Source: Longimicrobiales bacterium
GTDB lineage: Bacteria; Gemmatimonadota; Gemmatimonadetes; Longimicrobiales; Gaopeijiaceae
Direction of reading: 5' to 3'
Assembly: GCA_028823235.1 (NCBI GenBank)
Contig: JAPKBW010000002.1
Span: 167,046-231,045, forward strand
Length of the DNA stretch: 64,000 bases
Each line of letters starts with the position of its first letter. Within the stretch, counting starts at the first letter, position 1. Below are positions 42,792 through 52,107 of this stretch, piece after piece. A program made the translations under genes and the position numbers. The notes beneath the pieces are model-generated. The model was not told the origin of the DNA, searched no databases, and saw nothing but the letters and a program-made list of their open reading frames with translations.

Positions 42792-44347
42792 CCGAAGGAA
42801 ACACCCTGTGCCAGCGGGAGTGATGTGCTCCAGTTCACTGTGTTTGTCTGCCGACGCATGTAGGCTTTCCACGCGTCAGATCCGGACTCTCGACCGCCAC
42901 CCGTCTCCTTCTCGCCACCGAACGCACCGCCGATTTCTGCGCCCGAGGTTCCGATGTTCACATTTGCGATACCACAGTCGCTCCCGCGGTGCGAGAGGAA
43001 GTACTCGGCCTCACGGAAGTTGTCCGTGAAGACGGAGGACGAGAGTCCCTGCGGCACATCGTTGTGGATCGCGAGCGCCTCATCCATCTCGGCAACCGCC
43101 TCGGCGGGAGACGCGTCGGCACTCCCGTATTCCAGAATGTAAAGAATGGGCGCGAACGTTTCGTTCTGCACGATCTCGAAGCTGTTGTGGGCTGCGGCGA
43201 TGCACGGGGTGACGTAGAGACCACCGGGGTAGTCTTCACCTTCGAGGACCTCTCCTCCGTAGAGGACTTCGCCACCCTCCGCGACGACCTTGTCGCGGGC
43301 CGCCATCATTGCGTCGACCGTTGGTTGGTTGAGGATCGGGCCCATGAGCGTGTCGTCGTCGAGTGGATTCCCGATCTTTACGTCTTTGTAGGCGCTCACG
43401 AGACGGCTCACCAGTTCATCCCGAATCGATCGGTGCACAATGATTCGACGCGTACTGGTACAACGCTGACCGGCCGTGCCGACCGACCCGAAGAGAATCC
43501 CGGGGAGTGCCAGGTCCAGATTGGCATGCGGCGTGACGACGATGGCGTTGTTGCCACCGAGCTCGAGGATCGAGCGTCCGAGGCGGCTACCCACGACCTC
43601 ACCGACCCGCTTGCCCATCCGGCATGAGCCGGTCGCAGACACCAGAGGCACCCGACGGTCGTGGAGCATGCGTTCACCGATCGTGGCGCCTTGTCCCGTG
43701 ATCAGAGAGAAGATCGCCGGGTCCACGCCGTTTTCGGCGCACACCTCGGCTGCAATCTTCGTCACCGCGATCGCCGTAAGGGGGGTGCGTTCTGACGGCT
43801 TCCAGAGCGTCGCATCTCCGCAGACCGCCGCGAGCGCCGCATTCCAGCTCCACACCGCGACGGGGAAGTTGAAGGCGCTGATCACGCCAACGACGCCCAG
43901 GGGGTGCCACTGCTCACGCATGTGGTGATCCTCGCGCTCGCTGGCGAGCGTGAGGCCGTACAGCTGGCGCGAAAGGCCGACCGCGAAGTCGCAGATGTCG
44001 ATCATCTCCTGGACCTCACCCTGACCCTCCGCCTTGATCTTGCCCATCTCAAGGGTCACGAGCGCACCCAGTGCTTCCTTCTTCTCTCGCAGTTTGTTGC
44101 CGAGCTGACGCACGACCTCTCCGCGCTTAGGAGCCGGAACCTTCCTCCACTCCAGGAATGCGGCCTGGGCACAGTCGACGATCTCGTCGTACTCGGAGTC
44201 CGTCACTTCGCGAACGCTGGCGATTCGACTTCCGTCGATGGGCGTGTGGACGTCGATCGATGGACCGGAACCGACCCATTCGCCGGCGAAGCCACCGAGG
44301 TTGTGGTCGTCGATGCCGAGGGCGCTGAGAATCTGTTCAGTCGTCAT
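42788..44347 (-). CDS. Aldehyde dehydrogenase, ALDH7/antiquitin type
   Basis: 519 residues. Catalytic Glu262 in ILELGGNNAIVV and nucleophile Cys296 in GTAGQRCTSTRR are present, along with SAFNFPVAVWSWNAALA and the cofactor-loop SATGSCRMGKRVGE. The LGGNNA and TAGQRCTxxRR forms are characteristic of ALDH7 (alpha-aminoadipic semialdehyde / piperideine-6-carboxylate dehydrogenase), an enzyme of lysine degradation. It is translationally coupled to the nitrilase gene. Cytoplasmic, NAD-dependent by family. Confidence 0.92.
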   Translation of the reverse strand: MTTEQILSALGIDDHNLGGFAGEWVGSGPSIDVHTPIDGSRIASVREVTDSEYDEIVDCAQAAFLEWRKVPAPKRGEVVRQLGNKLREKKEALGALVTLEMGKIKAEGQGEVQEMIDICDFAVGLSRQLYGLTLASEREDHHMREQWHPLGVVGVISAFNFPVAVWSWNAALAAVCGDATLWKPSERTPLTAIAVTKIAAEVCAENGVDPAIFSLITGQGATIGERMLHDRRVPLVSATGSCRMGKRVGEVVGSRLGRSILELGGNNAIVVTPHANLDLALPGILFGSVGTAGQRCTSTRRIIVHRSIRDELVSRLVSAYKDVKIGNPLDDDTLMGPILNQPTVDAMMAARDKVVAEGGEVLYGGEVLEGEDYPGGLYVTPCIAAAHNSFEIVQNETFAPILYILEYGSADASPAEAVAEMDEALAIHNDVPQGLSSSVFTDNFREAEYFLSHRGSDCGIANVNIGTSGAEIGGAFGGEKETGGGRESGSDAWKAYMRRQTNTVNWSTSLPLAQGVSFG

Positions 44348-44428
44348 GCTTGGCGGGGCTTGAGGCCTTGAACCGGGCTAGATGAGAAGTTTCTCAACGG
44401 CACCGAGTCAGGGGAAGGGCACCGCCGG

Positions 44429-47400
44429 CTACCCGTCGTCCGCGTTCTTCTTGAAGCGAGCCCGACGGTCTGACGCGCTCGTATCGATCTGCGGAATGAT
44501 GGCACGGATCAATCGCACCCGGCCGAGTCCAAAGACCTCTTTTAACGCGCCCACCGTCTCCGCATCAGGTGTGGCCTTCAGTGATTTCGAACGAAGACGC
44601 GGCGCTGCCTCATCGTTGTCTTGGCCAAGCTGGAGCCAGACCGGTGAAGCTCCGGGGTGGTCGACCAGTACCTGCCGAGCGACCTCGAAGTCGTCGTCCG
44701 TAACCTTGGACTCGACGTCGAGTTCGATCTGTATCGCCAGTTCGCCGGCATCTGCGACGTCGTCGAGCAGACGGACTGCCTCGAGGAATATGGGTCGATC
44801 CTCATCATCACCCTCCCGGTCGCTGACTCGGCCGGCAATCAGGAGAATCGCATCAGCCTGGAAAAGCTCCTTGCAGCTCTCCCACTTGTCGCCGAACGCC
44901 AGAATCATCGCGGTACCGGTGAAGTCCTCGACGACAATCTTGCCCCACTCTTTGTTGCTCTGCTTCGAGATCTGCCGGGACACGGACGTGACCACGCACG
45001 GAAGCTCAACGAGCTGGCCGGGCCGATCTATGAGTGAGGCCGAAGACACAGGCTCGAACGCGCGAACGATCTCACTGTAACGATCGAGTGGGTGTCCGGA
45101 GATGAAGAAGCCGAGCGCCGCCTTCTCGCGTTTGAGGCGATCCTGCTCGGGCCACTCCGGGAGATTGGGCAGCGAAGGGGCGGATCGGGGCATGCCAGAG
45201 GCCTCACCGAACAGGGAGGCCTGACCAGCCTCTTGCTCCGCCTGACGTGCCTGGACTTCGCCATAGGCGCTGTCGAGGCCGCCGAGCAGCTGTGCCCGAT
45301 GGCCGAAGTCGTCGAGGGCGCCCGCTGCAATGAGCGCTTCGCAGGCGCGCTTGTTCAGCGCCCGAATATCGATGCGCTCCAGAAAGTCGAAGAGCGACGT
45401 GAATCGCCCGTTCGCCCTCGCCTCGAGCACAGAGAGCGCTGCCCCGTGGCCGACGCCTTTTACCGCGCCGAGCCCGAAACGGATCTTGTCCGCCTGCGTC
45501 ACAGCGAACTTCCAGCCCGACTCGTTTACGTCGGGCGGAAGGACCTCAATGGGCTCTTCCAGTTTTGGCAGATACCGGGGAAGGTCGCGACACGCGCCGA
45601 TGTACTTCACCACGCTGTCGGTCGTTCCGAGTACGGAGGAAAGCAGCGCGGCCATGTATTGAGCCGGGTAATGTGCTTTCAGCCATGCCGTTTGATAGGA
45701 CACGAGGGAGTACGCCGCCGAGTGGCTCCGGTTGAAACCGTAGCGACCGAACGTCTCGATCTGGTCAGCCAGATCCGTGGCGATCTTCCTGTCGACACCC
45801 CTCTCGACGGATCTTGCGACGAATTTTCCGAGCTCTTTTTTGATCAACGCAGAGATCTTTTTGCCAACCGCTTTTCGCAATACGTCCGCTTCGCCAAGCG
45901 TGAACCCGGCGAGCTCTGACGCGATCCGCATCACCTGCTCCTGATACACGATGACGCCGTACGTCGGCTCGAGGACCTTCTGGAGGCTCGGGTGAGGGAA
46001 TGACACCTCCTCCTTTCCGAGCTTCCGACTGATGAAGACGTCGGTCATGCCCGAGTCGAGCGGCCCGGGTCGAATCAGTGCGTTCGTAGCGACGAGATCC
46101 TCGAAGCGATCGCAACGCATCGCTCTGAGTTTGTCGTTCGCGAGGTTCGACTCGAACTGAAAAATGCCCGATGTGCCGCCGCGGGCGATCATCTGGTAGA
46201 CCGCCGGGTCATCCAAGGGTAGGTCATCAATCGTGCCGTACTCTTCGCTGGTCTCCGGATTCGCCAGCTTCCCGTAGCGCTCCTTCACCAAGTTCACCGC
46301 GTCGTGAATCACGGTGAGTGTCTTGAGCCCAAGGAAGTCCATCTTGAGCATGCCCGCGTCTTCCAGCGCGTTCATGTCGTACTGCGTGACGACCATCGCG
46401 TCGTCATCGCCGGAGTTCTTTCCGCCCTGGACGCTGACCGGCACGTAGTCGTCGATCGGGCCCGGGGCAATTACGACGCCGGCGGCATGCACGGAGGAGT
46501 GACGAGCTAGCCCCTCGAGTGTGATCGAATAGTCGAAGAGCTGCTTGTGACGGTCGTCCTGATTATAGAGCGCCTTCACTTCTTTAAGCTTGTCGACCGC
46601 TTCCTGCACCGTGAATGCCTGACCCGGAGCGTTCGGAATCAGCTTTGCGATCTTGTCGGTCTCGAAGGGTGCAAACTTCAATGCGCGCCCCACGTCCTTG
46701 ATGACCGCACGGCTCTTCATGGTCCCGAACGTGATGATCTGGCCGACTGCGTCCGTTCCGTACTTCTGGCGGGTGTACTCGATGACCTCGCCGCGTCGCT
46801 CATAGCAGAAGTCGATGTCGATATCCGGCATCGAAATCCGCTCTGGGTTCAAGAACCGCTCGAAGAGCAGATCGAAGGCGAGCGGATCGAGGTTCGTGAT
46901 GCCGAGCGCATAAGCGACGAGAGAGCCCGCTGCCGAGCCACGGCCCGGCCCAACGGGGATATCGTTTTCTCTCGCCCAGCGGATGAAATCCTGAGTGATC
47001 AGAAAGTATCCGGCATATCCCGTGCCCTTGATGACCTCCATCTCATAGTCGAAGCGTTCCTGTGCTTCCTGAGGCAGGGGATCGCCGTAGCGCTCCTTGG
47101 CCCCTTCCATGGAGAGGTATTCGAGGAAGTCGTTCTCGTCCGAGTGCTCTGCGGGGAGCGGGAACTCCGGGAGGAAGTATTTTTTTTCGAACACGAGATC
47201 GACTTCGTCGGCGATCTTCAGCGTGTTCTCGACTATGTCCGGACGATCGGGGAAGCGCGCGACCATCTCTTCGGAACTCTTGAAGTAGAGTCCGTCGTCG
47301 TAGTGCATGCGGTTCGGGTCGTCGCGATCCTTCCCGAGTCCGATGCAGAGCAGGACGTCATGTGCGTCGTGATCACCCGGCATGAGGAAGTGTGAGTCGT

Positions 47401-48013
47401 TCGTGAGCACGACGGGCAGGTCGAGCTCCGAGCCGAGCTTGAAGATCTGCTCATTTAGAGCAGCTTGCCCAGGAGAGTCATGTGCCTGGACCTCGAGGTA
47501 GTACCGACCGTCGAAGAGGTTCGCGTACCACTCAGCAGCTTCTTTTGCGCCGGCCCAGTTGTCCACTTGGAGATGTCGAGCGACTTCTCCAGCCATGCAC
47601 GCCGACGAAACGATGATTCCTTCGCTGTACTGTGCGAGGGCCTCGCGATCGACGCGCGGTTTGTGATAGAAGCCCTCCGTGTATCCCAGCGAGGAGAGCT
47701 TGATCAGGTTCTTATAGCCCTGCATGTCGCGGGCGAGAAGAACCAGGTGGTAGTAGGCGCGATCCCCCTGGCCTGATCGTGACCGGTCTCGTCGGTCGCC
47801 GGGCGCGACGTAGGCCTCCATGCCGATAATCGGCTTGAGTCCCTCTTTTGTCGCCTGCTTGTGAAAATCCCAAGCACCAAACATGCAGCCGTGGTCTGTG
47901 AGAGCCAGGCCCGGCATCTCATGTTCCTTGGCTTTTCTGACCAGATCCCCGATGCGATTGGCGCCGTCGAGGAGGGAGTACTCAGAGTGTGTGTGGAGGT
48001 GAACGAAGCTCAC
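44429..48013 (-). CDS. dnaE: DNA polymerase III alpha subunit
   Basis: GTG 48013 places MSFVHLHTHSEYSLLDG at the N-terminus, the standard beginning of DnaE; a TTG at 48058 would add 15 residues. About 1194 residues. PHP domain (HTHSEYSLLDGAN; LALTDHGCMFGAWDF), polymerase palm with MPDIDIDFCYERRGEV, fingers region KKISALIKKELG, tandem HhH and the OB domain (LVELPCVVTSVSRQ; GKIVVEDFTGTAMILAFGDK). It is the replicative polymerase of the DnaE1 type by length and C-terminal extension. No accessory replication genes are adjacent. Confidence 0.96.
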   Translation of the reverse strand: MSFVHLHTHSEYSLLDGANRIGDLVRKAKEHEMPGLALTDHGCMFGAWDFHKQATKEGLKPIIGMEAYVAPGDRRDRSRSGQGDRAYYHLVLLARDMQGYKNLIKLSSLGYTEGFYHKPRVDREALAQYSEGIIVSSACMAGEVARHLQVDNWAGAKEAAEWYANLFDGRYYLEVQAHDSPGQAALNEQIFKLGSELDLPVVLTNDSHFLMPGDHDAHDVLLCIGLGKDRDDPNRMHYDDGLYFKSSEEMVARFPDRPDIVENTLKIADEVDLVFEKKYFLPEFPLPAEHSDENDFLEYLSMEGAKERYGDPLPQEAQERFDYEMEVIKGTGYAGYFLITQDFIRWARENDIPVGPGRGSAAGSLVAYALGITNLDPLAFDLLFERFLNPERISMPDIDIDFCYERRGEVIEYTRQKYGTDAVGQIITFGTMKSRAVIKDVGRALKFAPFETDKIAKLIPNAPGQAFTVQEAVDKLKEVKALYNQDDRHKQLFDYSITLEGLARHSSVHAAGVVIAPGPIDDYVPVSVQGGKNSGDDDAMVVTQYDMNALEDAGMLKMDFLGLKTLTVIHDAVNLVKERYGKLANPETSEEYGTIDDLPLDDPAVYQMIARGGTSGIFQFESNLANDKLRAMRCDRFEDLVATNALIRPGPLDSGMTDVFISRKLGKEEVSFPHPSLQKVLEPTYGVIVYQEQVMRIASELAGFTLGEADVLRKAVGKKISALIKKELGKFVARSVERGVDRKIATDLADQIETFGRYGFNRSHSAAYSLVSYQTAWLKAHYPAQYMAALLSSVLGTTDSVVKYIGACRDLPRYLPKLEEPIEVLPPDVNESGWKFAVTQADKIRFGLGAVKGVGHGAALSVLEARANGRFTSLFDFLERIDIRALNKRACEALIAAGALDDFGHRAQLLGGLDSAYGEVQARQAEQEAGQASLFGEASGMPRSAPSLPNLPEWPEQDRLKREKAALGFFISGHPLDRYSEIVRAFEPVSSASLIDRPGQLVELPCVVTSVSRQISKQSNKEWGKIVVEDFTGTAMILAFGDKWESCKELFQADAILLIAGRVSDREGDDEDRPIFLEAVRLLDDVADAGELAIQIELDVESKVTDDDFEVARQVLVDHPGASPVWLQLGQDNDEAAPRLRSKSLKATPDAETVGALKEVFGLGRVRLIRAIIPQIDTSASDRRARFKKNADDG

Positions 48014-48560
48014 TGCGAGTACGGTCGGTTGGGGGTAGGAGAGGCAACGGATGAGCAACGTAACAAGGGCCGCAAGGCGCGCCAGTCAGCGTGATCCTTG
48101 TGCTCCACGGGTGTGTAGACGCCTCTATGGCTTGGACCGTCACACGCCGGAGATTTGCTTGCACGCGTTCATCCATGCACTTCCCCTCATATTGTTCGCT
48201 GGTGTGACTTCGGCGACTGCGTTGGCAGGGCAATACACGTTACCGCTGGTGAGTACGGACCCGATCGACTTGTCCGCATTCGATCTGTCGGGTCGGATCA
48301 GATTAGACGAGGCCACATTTCCGTCGACACCTTGTCACGTGGCCTGCCTTCGTCGGACTCGCGTACCACGAGTACCGAACCATGCGCAAGATTCTTGACT
48401 GAAAGTGACCGCCAAGAGGGACTCTTACTACGGGACCGTGGTCCGCAGAGGCACCACGACCTCGCCCCAGTAAAAGCGAAGTGTCATTTCGTAGGGGCCA
48501 CAGCGCGAGCGCACCCGGCTCTCCCTGAATCCCGGCCCCGGGCCCGGATGGTTCCCAGCC
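48014..48560. other. 547-bp intergenic region without a convincing gene
   Basis: It lies upstream of dnaE and after the DUF4837 gene, both leftward. Short frames on both strands are open. The most protein-like pieces are LILFAGVTSATALAGQYTLP on the plus strand near 48190 and PYEMTLRFYWGEVVVPLR on the minus strand near 48440-48500, neither with a plausible start. It probably contains the dnaE promoter; I see no definite -35/-10 pair. It may include degraded coding sequence. Confidence 0.5.
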
Positions 48561-49568
48561 CTATGCAGAGCACCGGAACGAGTCGAGCAGCGTCTCAAGC
48601 TGAATCATGTATTCGTACTTTTCCTTGCCCGGCGCATAGAGCCACGCATCGAGGATGTACGTGCGGTCCTGACGGTCACACGTCACACTTCGTGTGATCA
48701 GAAGCCCGCCTGCCGGCCACGGACGCTCGGGTGTGTTCTTCCACTGAGCCTGCAGCTCGAACCCCGGTGCGCCATCTACGGAGATCTCATGCTCTGCAGC
48801 CCCTTCGAGGACGAGCATCTGTGGCTCGCTGTAGAGACCTACGACCTCCTCACGCCAGGCCAGTAAAGACTCTCGGTCGAGCAGTCCCGGGGCCGGGGTG
48901 CGCCAGGTAACTGCGATCTGGCGAATCAGTTCCGATGGATGGGGCTGATCATTTCGGAAGATGTACGTGGAGTCGATCACTTCCCACCGATAGACGTCGG
49001 GAAGGAGCATCGTAAATCCTGCCTGAATCGACAGGGTATCAGAGAGAGCGCTGTCGCGCCCCGACATGTACATGCGATTCCGCGCGTAGTACCTGTACTG
49101 CTCATCGAGCAGGCGATTGACCTCGTTCAGATAAGGCGCAAGATCCTCTGCCCCCCATCCGTCGCCGAGGAGGATCAGCGTTACCGTCTGCCCATTGGAC
49201 CACACGTTGTAAACCTGATGCAGGCCATTCTCGGTAATGAGCTTGGAGGCCGAATCGAGAACGTCCTGCACCCAGAAATCTTCTCGGGTCCCGACCACGA
49301 GCGGCTGCCGGAAGCGGCGCAGTCGATCCCAGAACTCAGCTCCTGGCTCTTGGTACGTGACCGTGAAGGCCTTCTCGGTCAGGACGGTCGAGATCGTCGA
49401 CTCGAGGGCGTCGTATACGTCCTCGCCGACAATGTCCCACTGCTCAGCCGACATGACGGCGATGATGCTGTTCACGTCTCCGTATGCGAGCGGCCGCTCG
49501 TTGCACGCCGTGATGAGCCCCATGGAACTCAGGAGTGCTGCTACCAGGAGTCGCTTCGTCGAGATCAT
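48561..49568 (-). CDS. DUF4837 family lipoprotein
   Basis: ATG 49568 gives 335 residues with a lipoprotein signal (LLVAALLSSMGLITAC). The family layout is clear: LAYGDVNSIIAVMSAEQWD, AFTVTYQEPGAEFWDRLRRF, LITENGLHQVYNVWSNGQTV, and FTMLLPDVYRWEVIDSTYIF, which are features of DUF4837, first described in Bacteroidota. The function is unknown; it is a membrane-anchored envelope protein. It lies just downstream of the M3 peptidase gene on the same strand. Confidence 0.82.
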   Translation of the reverse strand: MISTKRLLVAALLSSMGLITACNERPLAYGDVNSIIAVMSAEQWDIVGEDVYDALESTISTVLTEKAFTVTYQEPGAEFWDRLRRFRQPLVVGTREDFWVQDVLDSASKLITENGLHQVYNVWSNGQTVTLILLGDGWGAEDLAPYLNEVNRLLDEQYRYYARNRMYMSGRDSALSDTLSIQAGFTMLLPDVYRWEVIDSTYIFRNDQPHPSELIRQIAVTWRTPAPGLLDRESLLAWREEVVGLYSEPQMLVLEGAAEHEISVDGAPGFELQAQWKNTPERPWPAGGLLITRSVTCDRQDRTYILDAWLYAPGKEKYEYMIQLETLLDSFRCSA

Positions 49569-49604
49569 ACGGCCGTCTTTCCGGTGTTCGTGGTTCACTG
49601 CTGA

Positions 49605-51689
49605 CTATACGCTCGCGAGTGGTCCTAGATTGCGTTCGAGTAACGCACCGGCGTCGGGCTCACGGCCCATGAATTCCAGGAAAAGGTCGTCCGGATCAGC
49701 TGAGTCGCCGCGTGAGAGGATGGTCTGCACGTAGGAACGTCCAGTCTCCCGGTTGAATATGCCCTCCGCGCGAAAGCGCGTGAATGCGTCTGCGTCGAGC
49801 ACTTCTGACCACAGATAGCTGTAGTAGCCAGCCGCGTATCCACCGGCGAAGAGATGGGAGAAGGAGGTCAGAATGTGGAGATTCGCGAAGTGTGGATCGG
49901 GTGCGAACTGCGCGAAGTTCTCCTGTCCAAACACCATCGTCTCTTCGCCCTGACGCGCGTCGACTGATGCGTCCGGATCCTCTCCGGCCTCGGTGCGAAG
50001 GGCCGGTGCCAGTTCTTGATGCAGGGCGAGATCCACGGTCCCCAGAGATAGCTGACGCATTTGCGCCCACCCGCCCAGGAAACGTCGTGCGGCCACCATC
50101 CGCTCGAACAAGTCGTCGGGAAAGGCCTCGTCGGTCTCGTAGTGGCGGGCAAAGAGGTCGAGGGCCTCACGCTCCCATGTCCAGTTCTCCATCAACTGAC
50201 TCGGAAGTTCGACCCAGTCCCATGCGACATGAATTCCGGCTCGTGAAGGAATTTCAACCCGTGAAGTACAGTGGTGGAGGAGGTGGCCAAACTCGTGAAA
50301 CATGGTTTGGACCTCCCGGTGTGTGAGAAGCGCTTCGGCGTCGCCCTCAGGGGGTGTGAAATTGCCACACATGACCCCGAGGTGAGGCGCGAACCCTTCG
50401 GGTCGAGGGCCACCTGTCACAAAATTGTTCATCCACGCACCGGGCCGCTTCTCTTTGCGGGGGAACCAGTCCGTATAGAAGGCGCCAACCATGACATCGG
50501 CGTCGTCGAAGATCTCGTAAAATCGGACCTCCTCGTGCCATAACTCCTTGATCACAGCTTCGACGATTCGGAAGCCGAAGGTGCGATGGGCGATTTCGAA
50601 CATGCCGTCGAGGACGCGGCCAAGCGGAAAGTACGGGCGCATCGACTCATCGTCGATGTCGTATCTGCTCCTTCGGAGGTCCTCCGACACGAATGAGACG
50701 TCCCACGGCTGGAGCTCGTCGATGCCGAGTGTCGCGGCATGGGCCCTCAGATCATCGACGTCGCGAGCCCAGTAGGGGCGGGTCCGTTCGACGAGGTCTC
50801 GTTCAAACTCGATCGCTCGTGTCCCTGATCCGGCCATGCGGTCCGCGAGATTGAAATCTGGGAAGCCATCGTACCCGAGGATACTGGCAATTTCGTCGCG
50901 GAGTCGAAGAATTTTTGCCATGAGTGGGCGATTGTCGAACTCGCCGTCACGACAGCGCGTGGTATAGGCGATCAGGATCTCCTGACGGAGCTCTCGGTCA
51001 ACGCAGTGCTTGAAAATGGGCTCGACGGAAGGGTATTCGAGCGTCAGCAGCCAGCCGTCCTCTTCCTTCTCTTTCGCCTTTACGCGGAAGCGTCGCTTCG
51101 CCGCATCGGGTACGCCGCCAAGTCGCGACTCGTCGGTAATGAGTAGATCGAATGCGCCGGTGGCATCCAGTACGTTCTCGCTGAACTTTTGCTGCAGCTG
51201 GGCTAGGTCTACCTGGAGCGACTGCAGGTGAGTCTTGGTGTCTGCGGGCAGGTCCGCTCCGGCTCGCTCGAAGTCGCGCACCGTCTTATCGAGATGCCGC
51301 CGACGGATGCCCTTGAGTGCCTGGGCCTCGTCGGTCGCGGCGTAGGCCTTGATGCGACGCCAAATACCCCGGTCGAGTGGAATGCTGGACCAGAACGTCG
51401 ACATCTTCGGAAGGACTGCGTTGTACGCGTCGCGGAGTTCTGGTGACTCGTTGACCCCCACCAGATGCCCGACAGGTCCAACCACTTCGGATAGCTGCTC
51501 AAGGGCTCGATCTAGTCGCTCAATGGTCGATGACCAGGTCGGCTCTGTGTCGTCGGCTGTCATTGCCTCGACCTCCGACTGGGCCGTCGCCAGCGCGTTG
51601 TTGATTCCCGGTTCGACGTGTTCAGCCAGAATCCGATGAAAGGGGATTCGGAAGTCGCCGGAAAGGAGCGGATTTTGTACCGGTGTCAT
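49605..51689 (-). CDS. M3 family metallopeptidase (oligopeptidase A-like)
   Basis: ATG 51689 gives 694 residues, the length of oligopeptidase A/PrlC; longer starts add an unconserved N-terminus. The zinc motif is QTMFHEFGHLLHH, with WDWVELPSQLMENW supplying the third ligand region and PHFANLHILTSFSHLFAGGY, AAGYYSYLWSEV for the substrate-binding Tyr/His loop. No signal peptide, so it is cytoplasmic. It degrades peptides, including cleaved signal peptides in the E. coli homologue. Confidence 0.95.
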   Translation of the reverse strand: MTPVQNPLLSGDFRIPFHRILAEHVEPGINNALATAQSEVEAMTADDTEPTWSSTIERLDRALEQLSEVVGPVGHLVGVNESPELRDAYNAVLPKMSTFWSSIPLDRGIWRRIKAYAATDEAQALKGIRRRHLDKTVRDFERAGADLPADTKTHLQSLQVDLAQLQQKFSENVLDATGAFDLLITDESRLGGVPDAAKRRFRVKAKEKEEDGWLLTLEYPSVEPIFKHCVDRELRQEILIAYTTRCRDGEFDNRPLMAKILRLRDEIASILGYDGFPDFNLADRMAGSGTRAIEFERDLVERTRPYWARDVDDLRAHAATLGIDELQPWDVSFVSEDLRRSRYDIDDESMRPYFPLGRVLDGMFEIAHRTFGFRIVEAVIKELWHEEVRFYEIFDDADVMVGAFYTDWFPRKEKRPGAWMNNFVTGGPRPEGFAPHLGVMCGNFTPPEGDAEALLTHREVQTMFHEFGHLLHHCTSRVEIPSRAGIHVAWDWVELPSQLMENWTWEREALDLFARHYETDEAFPDDLFERMVAARRFLGGWAQMRQLSLGTVDLALHQELAPALRTEAGEDPDASVDARQGEETMVFGQENFAQFAPDPHFANLHILTSFSHLFAGGYAAGYYSYLWSEVLDADAFTRFRAEGIFNRETGRSYVQTILSRGDSADPDDLFLEFMGREPDAGALLERNLGPLASV

Positions 51690-51888
51690 GTGGCGTGGAG
51701 CTGTAGTTGGTCCAGGGACGGGAAAGGTATGCGGCCCCCGGACGCCATCAATCCCAGTGGGGTATGAAAATGCTCGACAGGGTCCGGGAGCAGATGGTAG
51801 CGTTCCGCATCTGGTGCGGCACGCTCCAGAGCGAACTTCGTACGCCTTATTGAAATCGCTGGGGTCAACCCGACACGAGGGCATGCAG

Positions 51889-52098
51889 ATGAAGGACACT
51901 GAACGATTTGACGATGGCGATGCCCCGTTATCGGTCTTGGCCTTAGACGATGATGAGATCGACGAGGAAAAGGCGGATGACGACGAGGAGTGGGATGACG
52001 ATGACGACTGGGACGACGAGGAAGAAGAAGCGGCTGAGCTTTGGGACGACGACGATGACGCCGGTGTTCGACGTTTCGTTCGTCCAACACGGACCTGA
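51889..52098 (+). CDS. Very acidic small protein
   Basis: ATG 51889 (GAGG 8 nt upstream) or ATG 51883 gives 69-71 residues, of which 34 of 69 are Asp or Glu, with runs such as ADDDEEWDDDDDWDDEEEE, three Trp embedded in the acidic run and a basic C-terminal tail (RRFVRPTRT). No other gene covers this strand. Low-complexity acidic proteins act as chaperone tails, RNA-polymerase delta-like factors or DNA mimics, but nothing here decides between them. It is divergent from the M3 peptidase and convergent with the permease gene, so it has its own promoter region at about 51690-51880. Confidence 0.6.
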   Translation: MKDTERFDDGDAPLSVLALDDDEIDEEKADDDEEWDDDDDWDDEEEEAAELWDDDDDAGVRRFVRPTRT

Positions 52099-52107
52099 CC
52101 GTTCGGG

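Noticed and set aside
46547..47395. 282-codon ORF antisense to dnaE
   Set aside because: No start signal or family; dnaE is unambiguous on the other strand.
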